From assembly GCA_951230915.1 (NCBI GenBank), contig OX579642.1, forward strand, positions 3,596,001 to 3,660,000: a stretch of 64,000 bases of DNA, given 5' to 3'. The notes under the pieces were generated by a model. That model did not search any database. It had not been told where the DNA came from and was given only the letters and a program-made list of their open reading frames with translations. The stretch comes from Antitrichia curtipendula. Its lineage: Eukaryota > Streptophyta > Bryopsida > Hypnales > Leucodontaceae. Of this stretch, positions 35,491 to 48,007 are shown one piece after another; position 1 is the first letter of the stretch, and every line of letters starts with the position of its first letter. The translations under genes and the position numbers were made by a program.

Positions 35491-36202
35491 CTGAAGACAA
35501 TAAACAAAGGAACCAGTTACAGGCAGGATACAACCGTTACAAACAATGAAAGTCCCAGTAGAAAATAAACTAGTCGAAGAGGTCACGAGAAGCACCTTTC
35601 GGGACACCCAAATGAGAATCCTTCTCCACCTCCATCATGCTAGCCTCCTTCTCCTTCTCCAACTTACTAGTCTCCTTCTCGACCTCCATCACGCTAGCCT
35701 CCTTCTCCACCTCCACCACGCCTACTCCACCAACCTCGTCTTTCCCAGGATTACTTTCCACCATCACATCATCCTTCTTCTCTAACTCGTCACCCCGAAT
35801 CCCCTCCTCTACCTCAACGCCAGTCACCTTGTCACCCGCAACCTTCTGTTTGATGATCACGTCGGGGGTCACAACATTCAACACTCCTACGAAAGAGTCA
35901 TGTACCACAACAATGGGAACATCCTGGGAGACAAGGAAGAACACACAAACATGCATCCCTGAGTAAAATGAATCAAAATGGAACTTATTCATCACCTGAT
36001 ACTATAAATGCAGTCAAAGCTGTCTAGTTTATTCAAACAATGAAAATGATACAAAGTTGTAATGCTATCCCCTAGATCTAACCTTCTCTGCGACATTTGC
36101 ATCGTTATGACGGCGCAAGTTGGGACTCAATGGGCTCAAGTCTTCTAGTGTGTCATCCCGAATAGGTCCAGACATCTCCGGAGCACCGATTTCAGTTGGG
36201 TC

Positions 36203-36222
36203 CATCTGGACTGTTCCAGATG
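36203..36222. repeat. EB palindrome inside a coding exon
   Basis: CATCTGGACTGTTCCAGATG, arms intact, lies in the 36664-36083 exon, where it encodes part of SSSGTVQMDP. It is the only EB copy found in exon sequence; most are in introns and spacers. Confidence 0.85.
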
Positions 36223-38527
36223 AACTAGGCGCAGCTCCATCCTTCCTCGCTCCAGTAGCATGGCCCTCCAGTCCATCAGACCCAGCAACAGTAGAACCCG
36301 GAGTGTGAGCACCCTGACCAGTACTTGGGAAAGATAGTAATGCGGATGCAGCATCCCTTTCCTGTTGAACAACCTCAACTGCGGCATCCACTGAATCACA
36401 AACATCCGGATTCCCTGGGGACGCATTACTCCCCTCTCCTCGTCTCTCCGACTCCATAAATTGTGCATTCAGGTTCTGCTTTGGTTGACCCGCCTTCTTA
36501 CGATTTAAAACTGGTAGGGTATCTTCCACCAACTCCGAAAGTTTCCTCTTCTTCTGCTTGCTTGTTCCCTCTGTCGTGACTGCGGAAAGTGGATTTTCCG
36601 CAGTTTTCTTTGCGGATGGGTCCTTCAACTTCTTAGGCGGCAATGATGGTGGAGGAGAGGACACCTGCAATAACAATGTCTAGAATATGAGACTAGGTCC
36701 ACAAACACTCTCCAAACGAACAACTGGAGCAATCCAGATGCATGAAGTTCATGCAACACTCACCTCGGGTGACTTGCGCTTTGGAGGCTCATCATCGCTC
36801 TTTTCAGAGTATTGTTCGCCGGTGTTCTCTGGAGTTTCCGTGTCACTGTCTGAGAGTTCCTCAACATCGGGCGGTTCTTCTTGCGGGACGTTGACTGCAA
36901 ATTGCTCCTGCATTTGTCTGGCAGTAATTATCCCAGCTTTCTCCGCCTCCGCAGAGTTAAATACTTCCAAAACCTTCACCCTTCCCCACTGGTACAATAC
37001 AACGATCGCCAATTAATTCACAAGATCACTAGGAATACAAGATGACTAAGACTACAACATATAACAACAATAACAACCTGTTTCCATCGTTTGGTCTTAC
37101 CATTCCCAGGTGAGTGATCTCTGGTCCCCCGTTCACGTTAACAAGCACCATGTCATCTTGTATTAACCCTCCGAATAATACAAGTGCGGAATTTGCACTC
37201 AGATAGGGCACACCACGACGCCTCCATGAACTGTTTACGTCAGCCGAGATTGCCTCCGAATTGTATACAGAACTGTATACTTGTTGAGAGGGGAAGTAGT
37301 AGTTGAAGCGGCTCTACGCACTTTCCGTTTCATTGTATCCAAAGCAGAAAATTACGGACATCACGAATTCGCTTCCAGTGGCAGTTTCTGGAAAGCCGTG
37401 ATCGCGTCCAGCAATGTAGTGAATCACGTGCCAGTCCCAAATTTTGTGCGCGATCTCCAACTTCCGTTTGTACAAGTGAGCCACTACTTCATGGAATCCT
37501 TGAGCATCCGTCATGAGAATCGTTGGTGACCGAACGGAGGTGCCATTCTTCTCCATGCTTTCTAGAGCATCAAAAACACGTCGCAGATTCCGGTCTTCCA
37601 GAAACTTTGCCCGCGGTCCCGTAGCCGTGGCTTCAAACAAATACCAGATGTACAAGTGCCTCATCCCTTCGCCACGCCATGCTACAACGTCCTGTTGCAT
37701 TAGAATGCCGCTGATGTTCCACATATTATCGTCCATGATTTTTGATAGGTACTTCTCTGCAAATCCTTTCTCCATTGCCTCTGCCACCGCGACTTGGGCT
37801 TTCGCCGTGATGAATGCATCCCACATGTCGTGCACAAATTTGGGACAGTCCGCGGGGTCGGACGTCTTGTTTAAGCCCTTCGACCGACCTTCAAGCCAAT
37901 TCTTCCCTGCGTCCATTGCCATGGCTCTGTCCACCCAAAGCTGTAATTCGGGACGTCCAAACTTCATCTCAGTAGCAAACTCCTCGAACTCCGAATCGGG
38001 GTATGGAACGTATTCCGGCTTCTTGCTGGGAAGATGGTACTGCCGGTAATGAAGCATCATCTCATTCTTCATGGCTCGGATGTATCGTTCTCTAGCTCCA
38101 GCTTCCGGTAGGGTCTCCAGTGTTGGGCCTCCGCCTTTTGGCTTGGCCTTCGAGCTTTTCACAGTTATCTCCTTATTCTGCACCCGATCCACAAGGAAGT
38201 TGATATCCTCCACCCGCAACCCGTATAGAGTCTTAAAATCAAATAGAGTTAGGCGCCTCCGCAATCCCTTTGCTGGATCCGGTAGTTTGTCCTCATTGCC
38301 CGGAAGAATGTATTGCACATACTCCCTCTCAATCCTTATCCACTTCTCTATGTCAACGTCATCCTCCAGAAACAACAATGGGATTTTCGTTTCACTTGTG
38401 TCGGTCCCTTTGACAGAGGTGAAAATAGTTGAGATCAGTGGAACGAACTCCTGAATGCATAATGATACAGAATTAGTTTTACATCTATGTTATTTGTCGA
38501 CATTAGAGAAAATCAAAACAAGCAGCT

Positions 38528-38626
38528 GGAGTGAACCAGATGACCTATTTGAGAACTATAATCCCGAAGACTATAATACCACGAGCAGAAGCAATGGACA
38601 CCATCTGGATCACTCCAGGTGAAAGC
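38528..38626. repeat. Two EB palindromes in an intron
   Basis: AGCTGGAGTGAACCAGATGA near 38530 and CATCTGGATCACTCCAGGTG near 38604. They lie between the exons ending at 38763 and starting at 38450. Confidence 0.8.
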
Positions 38627-40024
38627 AACAATGGATTGACATTTGAAACCATCACGGACTCACAGATTCGACCATCAGAAGTGATTTAGATGGGTGTAAT
38701 GTGATGTCCATTTCTAACAATATTTTATGAAAGAAAAAAAATATAGAAAAGAAAAAACGTACATTATACGCAGGAGTGTGTGGTCGGCCGCCATACGCTG
38801 GTTGTGGACTTCCCATCTCCCTCCATTTGATTCTCGCGGTAAGTAGCTGCGTGAGAAATGATTGCTCCTTATGTTCACCAGTGACGTTCTGGTTTAGAGC
38901 TCGAGAGAGGTGCATCACGTCCGAGAATTTGCTTCGCGGCACAAAGATTGGGATGATTTTAAAGCAAGAGGCTTCATGAACATCCGATTCGGGAATTTCT
39001 CCGTTTTCGACAAGTTTCTTGTAGGCCTCCACTGTGTGTTGTCCCCCAATAATAAAGTAGTGGGTTTGTCTTGTGATGGATTCCAGCTTTGGACAGGTAT
39101 CAAAATACGTCGCCCTTCCTTCTGCGCCGTATGGCCCGATTTTTATAGGAAGCACTGTAATGACTCTCCAGTCAGGGTTAAAGTCAGTTTCTAGGCGTGC
39201 TCTGTTCATCATATCAGGTAATCGGGTATCCTCAATGCCTCGATACACTAGCCTTCCTTCTGGGGCCCTGTGAAGATAGTCGAAGTGCACCCGCAGGACG
39301 TCACCACCGGCATCGACAAAGGGTTGTTTCTTCCATTTGTACATGCAGTCGAAGTGAGCTTTGTACAATGCCTTCATCACTTTCAACTGCTTGGAGTCAA
39401 GCTTCTTTATCTCAGCCTCCTTCATTGCAACGCAAGCGGAAATGGTCAACTTACTGGCAGCATCTTTTGCAGCCGTCTTGTCTCCTGGTGCTCCGGTCAG
39501 GGACCTCCGTTTCTTCCCCTTTTTCTTTGGCGACGGTGTTGCAGCTGCGACTGGTACTATTGCCTAGGATGCCTTGCTTCGGCTGCTGTCTTGGCGAGCC
39601 TCCTCAATTAGGCTCCAAGTAACTTGCATTTCCTTCGGCGTCCACTTCGGGATGCTGCCTTTGGGATCCAGTAACGAGTGACAGTGCAGTGTCGTTGTCA
39701 AGACCCTGCATTTCTAGAATGTCAAGGCCGACGTCGCGGTGCACTTTCATACCACTCATAAGTTTTGGGACAATTCGCACGCGTTCATCTTCATCCTTCT
39801 TCCACTGGATCCCCCATTCATTGACTTTGCTTAAGCAGCGATAGACCGCCGCTGGGTGCAATTTCCCACTGTAATGAAATTGATGAACCCATCCGTCACA
39901 AAAGGGTCTGAGCTTAATTGGGCACGCGTCCTCAGGTCCATCCTGAAGAAACTCATCACTGCATTCAACAAAGAGCTAGTTAGATGTGAAGGTGACCATC
40001 GACTGCACCTAGCCTCTTCATTGA

Positions 40025-40880
40025 GCTGGAGCACTCCAGATGACTGACTGCGAGCATGCATTGTGCATTACTAACCGATCACTACTTCCAATCGCCTGAG
40101 AATTCTACGACTAGGTTATGAACCACTCCACCTGCGGTGACCTATTTCTACATCTGGAACACTCCAGATGACTGATCGTTGGGCAGTGCTTAATGCATTT
40201 GAGATTCAACGTTATTCCTAGTCGTCCATGAAATGTGCACCCCAGCCTGCAATGCTGCGTAAGTTCATGGGAAACTCACTGAGACTCTCATCTGGATCTG
40301 TCCAGATGAAACAAGATTTTGAATCATCTGGATCAGTCCTGATGACTAATTGAGACCGTATATGAGGCCTCATGTCTGTGCGATAATCGTATCCAACCAA
40401 TAAGCTTGCATCTAACCTTGTTATTTTAGGAGCGTTAATACGGAACTTGCTCACTGCTTTCAGATTCTCAAACTCTTATCTGGATCACTCCAGCTGAGGT
40501 ATTTTATTCAATTATCTGGAGCACTCCGGATGACTCATTGTGCCCATGCTTGAAGGTGGAACTCGCTCAGTGCTTTCAAATTATGTGACTCATCTGGATC
40601 ACTCCAGATAACATATTATCTTCAATAATCTGGAGCACTCCAGATGACTCATTGTTTCCAGGCGTGATGGTGGAACTCGCTCAGTGCTTTCAAATTTACT
40701 GACTTTCATCTGGATCACTCCAGATAGGATATTCTCTTCAAATATCTGGAGCAGTCCAGATGACTCAGTGATTCCAGGCTTTGAGGTGGAACTCTCTCAA
40801 TGCTTTCAAATTAACTGACTCTCATCTGGATCACTCCAGATGTGATAACATCTTGATTTATCTGGAGCACTCCAGATGTC
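40025..40880. repeat. Cluster of about twelve EB palindromes with ~117-bp higher-order repeats
   Basis: Copies lie near 40025, 40151, 40289, 40325, 40477, 40513, 40591, 40627, 40709, 40745, 40823 and 40858. From 40477 on they alternate between the spacers TCAC and GCAC (CTGGATCACTCCAG, CTGGAGCACTCCAG). Each pair is followed by GTGGAACTCGCTCAGTGC, so the repeat unit is a pair plus about 80 bp. They lie in the large intron 41155-39958 of the ParB-like gene. Confidence 0.93.
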
Positions 40881-41878
40881 TCATTGTGAACATGCTTGAA
40901 GCATGAAGATTCCGTTATATTCCTATCTATCAAATTACTTAGCCTCCGACCTTCTACTTTTATGTGGCCTTTTGCGGATCCTGCCTGCTGCTCGATATTT
41001 CAGACAATCCTATGGATCACTTTGTATGAGATTATTGTAGAAATCTAACTACAGAACTGTATCTGGAAGCTTCGAGGTCCGCGGTCATAGGACAAGTTTT
41101 GGGGGTAATAGGGTTAACTTCTACGATAGTAGGGTTTAGGGTAGAATTGCTTACGGATTATCCCACACTGGTGTTGTTTCCTTGCCTCGCCGTGTTCCCA
41201 TGATCTTTCTTACTGACTTCAAATACCTGTATACAACCAGCAGTGTATAATTTAATATACAATGACCACATTGTATTCGAAGGATGTCTCGTTTTTTCCT
41301 GAATGTGCATACTGTTTCAAATTAAGCATTGACAAAACCCAAAGCGTTGACAAATTAAAATAATACAAATTCAAACATTGCTTGCATGCGATGGCAAACA
41401 GACATTGCAACGAAGTAAATTGATTTTCAAACAATGACTATCTAACTATCTAACTACAAGACACCTCCTGGAATTCTCCACATGCGTGGACTACAACTTC
41501 TGCATACATAATCCCGCAACCCTAAACTTCAAACAAATGAACACATGATTGAACTAAAACTTACAACAAATTAATGAACTAAAACTGTAATCAAGTTTAC
41601 AGACTTCAAACACGGCCTACTATTCTCAATCATGATCCTTTCAAATGGTGATGCGTTTGGGAGAAAGAGTCAACTGAAGGCAACTGAAGCTGCAATATTA
41701 TTATTTGGAAAAACAAACAACCATGATTGAATCAAGAGGAACCTAAACCTCCATTACACAAGGAGACATGTACTACCTGTACTACCAAACTAGTTCATTG
41801 TCTTCCATGTGGCATCTTCGGCGCTAACAGAGCTGCCGCACCCTCAGTTAGAGCCAAGCAAGACAAGTTGAATGTGCA

Positions 41879-41987
41879 AGAGGAAACACACCGTAAATCT
41901 AAGAGGAAACACACCGTAAATCTAAGAGGAAACACAACGGAAATCTAAGAGGAAACACAACGGAAATTCAAGAGGAAACACACCGTC
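41879..41987. repeat. 22-bp tandem repeat, five copies
   Basis: Units of AGAGGAAACACACCGTAAAT or the ACGGAAAT variant. It is near the putative 5' end of the EB ParB-like gene. Confidence 0.95.
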
Positions 41988-42265
41988 CAGGAAAATAGAC
42001 TGAACTTCACCCTCTCTAGATTTTCTCACTAGCTCTCATACACTGGAACTTACCACAAAAATGTGGTGACCACGGCAGCTGCACTTGCTTCGCGGCGCAA
42101 ATCGGTATCCCAATGTTCGTGGCGGTGGACTTCAGTCGCTGCTCCGACTGCTTCAGCGTTGGTGGCAAGTCGATGTCCGGGACGTTGGTGGTGACTAGTA
42201 AGAGCTGCTCCTGCTGCAAATCGGCGTACTCCTCCCGACCGCGCAATGTAGTCGGTTTCGATCAC

Positions 42266-42720
42266 GAACTCACAAGCTCGTAGAAGCAGAGAGGTGGGCG
42301 GAAGAGGAGGGAGGAGGAAGTACCGACGCGCGGCGGAAGAGGAGGGAGGACATACGGTACCAGCGCGCGGTGGAAGAAGACGAAGGACCTACAGCGGAAG
42401 AGTACGGCGGAAGAGCACAGTGCAAGAGGAGGGCGGAGAGACGACAACGAAAATCACGACGGGAGCTCGACGCGGAGAGACAGTGCACATCGAGTAGTCA
42501 CCACGCACAATGGAAGCTTGCGGAGAGAGAGTGCACATCGGGAGAGGGAGCCGCCATCGGGAGGGAGACAGGTTGAGCAGGAGGTGATGCTCAAGGCTCC
42601 CACATGATGGCGCCGTCCCTGCCATGATTACAAATGAATGAACTTCATTCATTTCATTAGTGGGAGACTTGGGGGGGGTTATCGAGAAGTCAAATGAATG
42701 AAGTTCATTCATTTGATTAT
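42266..42720. other. GC- and purine-rich block plus two small palindromes
   Basis: 42270-42590 is rich in GGAAGAGGAGGG and CGCGCGG runs, with random-looking frames on both strands. ATGAATGAACTTCATTCAT near 42631 and ATGAATGAAGTTCATTCAT near 42694 are perfect palindromes about 62 bp apart. It may be the 5' leader or promoter of the leftward EB gene. Confidence 0.4.
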
Positions 42721-45120
42721 TATAGGTTTAGGATATGAGCTCCAATTTTTTGTCGTCCAACCCAAATCATTCCATTCCATCTATATTTTTTTGATTGACT
42801 ATGTGTCAATAGAACTAGTTTGTTTTTTTGGGTTTTTTTAAACACATGGACAATCTCCATTGAGAAGGGAAAAAGTACAGTAGAACTAGATTTTATTTCC
42901 ACACTAGGGCCATAAAATTCATATTGCATTTTTTTTTTATTACTTAGCTAATAGAACTGGTTTATTATTTCTATACTTATGAGGGCCCTAATTTTTGGAG
43001 TTGGATGTGAATCAATAAGATAGATTTATTATTTCCACACTAGGGCTCTAAAATTCACACTAAATTTTTTTTGTCATCCAATACACCTCATTGGAATTCA
43101 TATTATGATTGCTTATTTAAATATTCTTGTAGAATTTTATTAATTTAATATTCTTGTAAAATTAACGTTCAAGTCTATTTAAGATTTAATTCTTTATGTA
43201 CTAAGAGTTCATAATATTAAGGTACAAACTTTGATTGATTATATTGTAGAAAGTATAATGTAATAAAGTTTTTTAATACATCATTGTTTGCAATAAAAAA
43301 ACATTATATCCATTGGTTTAAATAAATGATTATTTAAATTAATCAAAGAAACCATTTCAATTCAAACTTTAACATTTCCTAAAAAAATGTGAGACCCAAT
43401 CTGAACTTCTTAGTCATTCAAAGGTTAAAGTTTTATACAATCATATTGCCAAGTACTTGCTTAATATTAGTTATTAATAGATTATTATGAAATTCACTAT
43501 TTGTGGGCCATATACCAACGTAATAATTTTTGCAAAGTTGATATGAAATTTATTATGGTAATTTAAATCAAATCTCCATGATTAACAATCAAGTATTGAA
43601 TGTCTGCGTGTTTTACATTAAAGCCATTGATGCATTATTTTGAAATAATGATTGAGTATTGTAATCATAATTCTATATTCAATCATGTCAATACTCAAAA
43701 GTAATATCAAAATTATTATTTATGAATGTCTACACTATAAACCCAACGAAAAAAATATTTTGGGGTATGATGAATACCTCCAAAGGGCACTAGTTACATT
43801 ATTTAGTCACAATTGAATGAACAAATTGTTCACAATTCCATTTTTTTATTCCCAGAAAGGGCCTGCCCAGGACATTCCCTTAAACTGGAAGTTGTAATAA
43901 ATATCAAAAGAAGCATATTAGCATAGGAAATTGGATAGGCCATTCAATACAAGAAATATATACAAGCTTATAGTTATTTCCAGATAATTTTTTTTTGATG
44001 CTTGCTCTAAAATAAGCCCTCCAAGTATATGGAGATGCTTTGGAAGTCATCTTTCTCACGATGCACATATCACATATTTGGGAAGCGTGCACAAATTCCT
44101 AGACAAAAAAGGATGGAAATGAAAATAAAAAAATAAGTTATGGTGCTTGCTCTAATTTATATCCTCCAAGTATGTGGGGATGCTTAAGAAGTCATCCTTC
44201 TCAAAAATGCACATACCATACACTTAAGGGGCATGCATAAATTCCTAAAAAAAATTAGTGTAAACAAAATAATAAGGAGATCTAAAGATGTATGTAAATA
44301 TAAAATGAAAGTATATATTTATTTTATTTTTTATTTTTTATAAATTTTAATTTGTTTTGTTTTGTTTTAATTTTTTTTTTTTGTGTGTGTACACACGTGT
44401 GTGTAATGTGTACAAAGTAAATGATGAATATTTTATTTTGAATCCCTTTATTATTTTTGGATGTAGGACCTAAAAGTAATTCAAAAATCCTATTTTGAGC
44501 AAGTACTCGGTTCTATTATTGTATATGTGTTTTCTAAAAATAGAAGTATAGAAAATTCAAAATTTTGATCTTTTAGGATTGTAAGAAACATAGTGAGAAT
44601 TTTGAAAATTAGGTTTAGGGAGTTTTAAAAATTTTGATTTTTTTTTTTAAATTGGCTCGGATCTTATATATGGCATGTACATGATTCATGTGAGAGTTTG
44701 GAAGTAGTATATTTTGGAAGCAGTCTTAATTATAACAAATTTAGTGAAATTTGACAATCTAGATGGTCAGTGAAAGCTAGAACTCTAATGTAAAAGGTTT
44801 GTTTTACTCTTGAAAAGTGAAAAAGGTCTATTGTGAGTGAATCCTTTCACTTTTCAAAGAAGTGAAAGACCTCTAATCATGTAAATTAAAGGTATATTTT
44901 ACATTTCAAAAAAATAAATGAATTCTAATGTAAAAGATTGCTGTCACTTTTAGATATAAGTGTTTAAATAGAGTAGCAAAAGCCATATGAAATATTATTT
45001 GCATTCACCACATTGGATGTATTTACAATTATTATTTGTTAATAAATTTGAAGTATTTGAATTATCTCTATAAAACTATAGAATATATACAATCATGAGG
45101 GGAATTCAAAGAGAGGGAAA
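42721..45120. other. AT-rich stretch without genes
   Basis: The only structure seen is a tandem duplication of about 145 bp (43999-44110 and 44148-44255) sharing TGCTTGCTCTAA and CCTCCAAGTAT, and a short GT run near 44385. It may be a later insertion within EB. Confidence 0.6.
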
Positions 45121-45126
45121 GGTAAT

Positions 45127-46200
45127 ATGACCATGATAAACAAAGCTCATGCAAAAGCACGGTACAACAAATCTTTGAAGAAGACGTTTGAAAAAATAGG
45201 TCCACATGAAGATAATGAATGTGTTATAATTTCACGAACTCACAGTTTAGAAGATATTGCTTCAGATGGAATGGTAATGGATGAGATTCCTTGTGATTAT
45301 CTAATGCTACACAAAAATAAAGTAGCCATCTAAGATAAGAACACAAAAGACATAGTGCTAGTGATTTCATTCACAAAATTTGAAGACATCAAATCTAACT
45401 TTTGAAGATTATTAATTATGAAGACTTTGAAAACTTGACAACATCTCCAACAAAATTGAGGAAGGGAGGCTTAGGGTACATAAGAAAACCCCAGGACCAA
45501 GTGAATGAAAAAATGTTTGCATTACGGTGGAGAGGTGGTATAAATAGAGGATACACCATGGGTCACTATGTCATGGGAGTATTAAAAACTCTAAAACCGC
45601 TATAGATGAACGGGAAGAAGACCAAGTGGAGTTGGTGAAACGGATTGCAGAGTTTTAATATGAATGAAGGACTGGTTTATGAAACTAAGACCATGCATGT
45701 ACAAGAAAACTATAGATGAGGGATTACAAACTAGCATTCGATTACAGGGCAAAACAGAGTTTATGAATCTTCAAGAACGCTCTGTAGGATTCACAAGTTC
45801 TCTCATTCATACGATGTCTGAGTCAATGATTTCTACAATACCATCTATTGGGATCAAAACCACAGTTCTTATGTGTTTGGAATTTGGGCACTTACAATAG
45901 AACAAAATGGGAGATTAGCACAAATAAGTGATGATTGGATTTTATTGTAATGGGGGGCATTTTGTTCTTCTGCATTACAAAATTTGTGTCAACTTTGGAC
46001 GTGTGATGGCATTGTTGAAATAATTTGGCAAGGGAAAATTGACTTCCACGGCACTTCACAATCAAGAATGGTAGATGGATTTACCCGTTTTGGCACATCT
46101 GCCCGGATACCAATTTTTGGGAAGATAGAGTTCAAAGTTTGATAAAACAGCACGGTGCTGAAAAAGATGTGAATATAGTTAGTACGGAACAAAAAGAAAC
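45127..46200 (+). pseudogene. Fragmented coding remnant of unknown family
   Basis: Successive open pieces in shifting frames read like one decayed protein: EKIGPHEDNECVIISRTHSL, LRKGGLGYIRKPQDQVNEKM, ALRWRGGINRGYTMGHYVMG and onward, ending near KQHGAEKDVNIVSTEQKET. Several stops and frameshifts separate them. I do not recognise the family; no DDE, ParB, methyltransferase or dioxygenase signature is clear. It sits between the two main EB genes and could be extra EB cargo or another insertion. Confidence 0.4.
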
Positions 46201-47067
46201 TGCTGAGTACAGATAAACATAAACTATATGGTAATATTAGATAAAGAAGTACAAGTTTCTAATGAAATAATTTAGGAATTTACCAACTTTGAAAATATTA
46301 TAGGGTACCAATTTCTTATCCAATGGTTTTTGTTTCTATTGTGTAAACTTTCCTAATTTGAAGGGTAATTTATTTCTTTAGCTTCTCAACAAGCTAGTAT
46401 TTTTAGTTTCTATGTCGGATATTTATTATTTTCCATCTCCCCTTATTTCCATCTTATCCCATTTTATATTCCATGCCCCACATTATTTATATTTTTTATA
46501 ACTCTATTTTAGTTTGTGTGGTAAAATGTTAGATCAATCAAATACACACTACTTGTTAATAGACTTGTTTAGAATTCCTATGTCTTCAAGGAATGTCTAT
46601 AACATTTTGAAAATAACAATCATGAATTGTGGAAGATTTTGTTCACTTGAATTATTTATTTACCTTTGTAGTTATTATGTATTTGTTTGATTCATGTGTG
46701 ATGAGAATGGATTGGGACGCTTAGTTTGTGTTTATGAAAAAGTTTAACTTCATGTGGTAGGGATGATGTCAAGGTTGCAGTACTTTGAAATCCGACCATC
46801 TCCTCTCCAATCGTTCTATTCAAGTTGAATGATGTATTTTTTTGTTTTTTTGTTTTTGGTACGGTGAGATCTGGAGGACTACGCATCCCCCGGTTGCGTG
46901 CTTGGTACCATTGGAAAGCCCTTAGCGAGAAGGGGTGCATGGGCTTTGTTTCATGGCGTTCGGACCTATGGTGGAACAATTGTGCATTTTTTAGTTATTT
47001 TTGGTTTAAAAAAATTAAATAATTACTTTTACTTACAATTTGCCTGTGGTAACGGTACATGGCACAC
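46201..47067. other. AT-rich spacer
   Basis: No supported feature. A somewhat GC-richer patch around 46860-46980 has no recognisable motif. Confidence 0.5.
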
Positions 47068-47289
47068 TACACTAATAATGGTATTTAGTGTTACCTACAC
47101 TAATTGATGTAAATATGCTACAACGTTTCACTCTGGAGGAATATTTTTACCAACTATGTTTACAGAGATCCTCATTTTTAATGAATATTGATATTGTTCT
47201 CATGGGTAAAAATACCCATCAAGAGTAAAAAACTATATCTTTTTTATTCAAATTAGTGTAGGTAACACTAAATACCATCTTTAGTGTAA
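47068..47289. mobile_element. 222-bp foldback MITE
   Basis: The left end TACACTAATAATGGTATTTA is matched in inverted form by TAAATACCATCTTTAGTGTA at the right. The inverted match runs about 38 bp and includes AGTGTTACCTACACTAATT. No coding sequence. Confidence 0.9.
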
Positions 47290-47789
47290 TCCAGTTGAAG
47301 CTAAGCTTGGTTCCCAGTGCACTAAGTTCTTCCTCACTGAAAGTTCCCAATGATTATAACATACTGGGAGCATAATGGGAATATATCGGGAACACTTCTA
47401 ACCCTTTTTTCATGTCATGCCCAAAACCATATTCCACTCTTTCTTCACATAGTGCTTCTAAATTTCATAGGAACTAGATTCTTTATTATTTTTCAATTAT
47501 TTTTTTCATTGTGAAGACATACTTTGAATCCATTGTTTGGATTTTTGAATTTCAAAATAATGTGGTGAAATTATTTCTCAAGAAGTCTTGTGAGCCATTG
47601 TAAAGTTTTGGACATTGTTGCATAATTGCAACATTTTTTTGAATGTGATCCATGTTTTATTTTTTCTTGAAATTTTTTTGGAGACATTCCTAACATGATT
47701 TACAATTTGAGATTTAAAAAATTTCAGCACCATAGTACAAAATTTACAACAATCAATGGTCAAAGGCAGGACGGTGAAGCTTTTGGCAC

Positions 47790-48007
47790 AGTGAGAAACA
47801 AAGGGGGTTCAACTCAAATGCTCATACCTTTCAAACCGTATGGTCAAATGTTTACTTATGAAATTTTTACCAGTTGTTCTTCTTCAAGTATAGTACAGAA
47901 TCCAACGGTTATACTAGGAAAAAAATTTCGTTGAAATTTTCTATAAACGCAGCAGTAGTGGCAGTTTTGAGTGGATTTTCACAGAAAATCCGCTTGGTCT
48001 TTTAGGG
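47790..48007. repeat. Right end of a TTAA-type MITE
   Basis: Ends TCTTTTAGGGG, followed by TTAA, with an upstream layout like 30240-30433 and 32276-32476, but more diverged. The left end was not found. Confidence 0.55.

Larger units (their letters stand above)
35573..42265 (-). pseudogene. ParB-like / degenerate methyltransferase-like gene of EB (multi-exon, with nonsense and frameshift)
   Basis: Exons with consistent borders and phase: first exon uncertain (~42265-42055, GTAAGT donor), 41226-41155, 39958-38763, 38450-37101, 36988-36764, 36664-36083, 35923-35573 (or to 35596 if spliced to the HAD exon). The 39958-38763 exon holds the ParB-like motif YFIIGGQHTVEAYKKL, then IIPIFVPRSKFSDVMHLSRA and LNQN, matching the ParB pattern of G-x-H-x-x-A, hydrophobic strand and terminal N. 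The next exons give a degenerate methyltransferase-like fold: PTILMTDAQG, FVMSVIFCFG, then DMVLVNVNGGPE and GRVKVLEVF, aligning with GDLVLD and GRDIVALE of the E2 protein. A basic, Ser/Pro-rich tail with KQKKRK and VEKEAS repeats follows. Lesions: a frameshift near 39660, TAG 39564-39566 and TAG 37314-37316. It is divergent from the transposase-like gene. Confidence 0.75.

Noticed and set aside
42270..42712. GC-rich frames on both strands as genes
   Set aside because: Low-complexity composition, no motif and no conserved counterpart in other elements. At most 5' leader of the EB ParB-like gene.
45127..46200. Remnant as a TET/JBP dioxygenase, which often travels with transposons
   Set aside because: No HxD...H iron-binding pattern or other dioxygenase signature could be found in the readable pieces.
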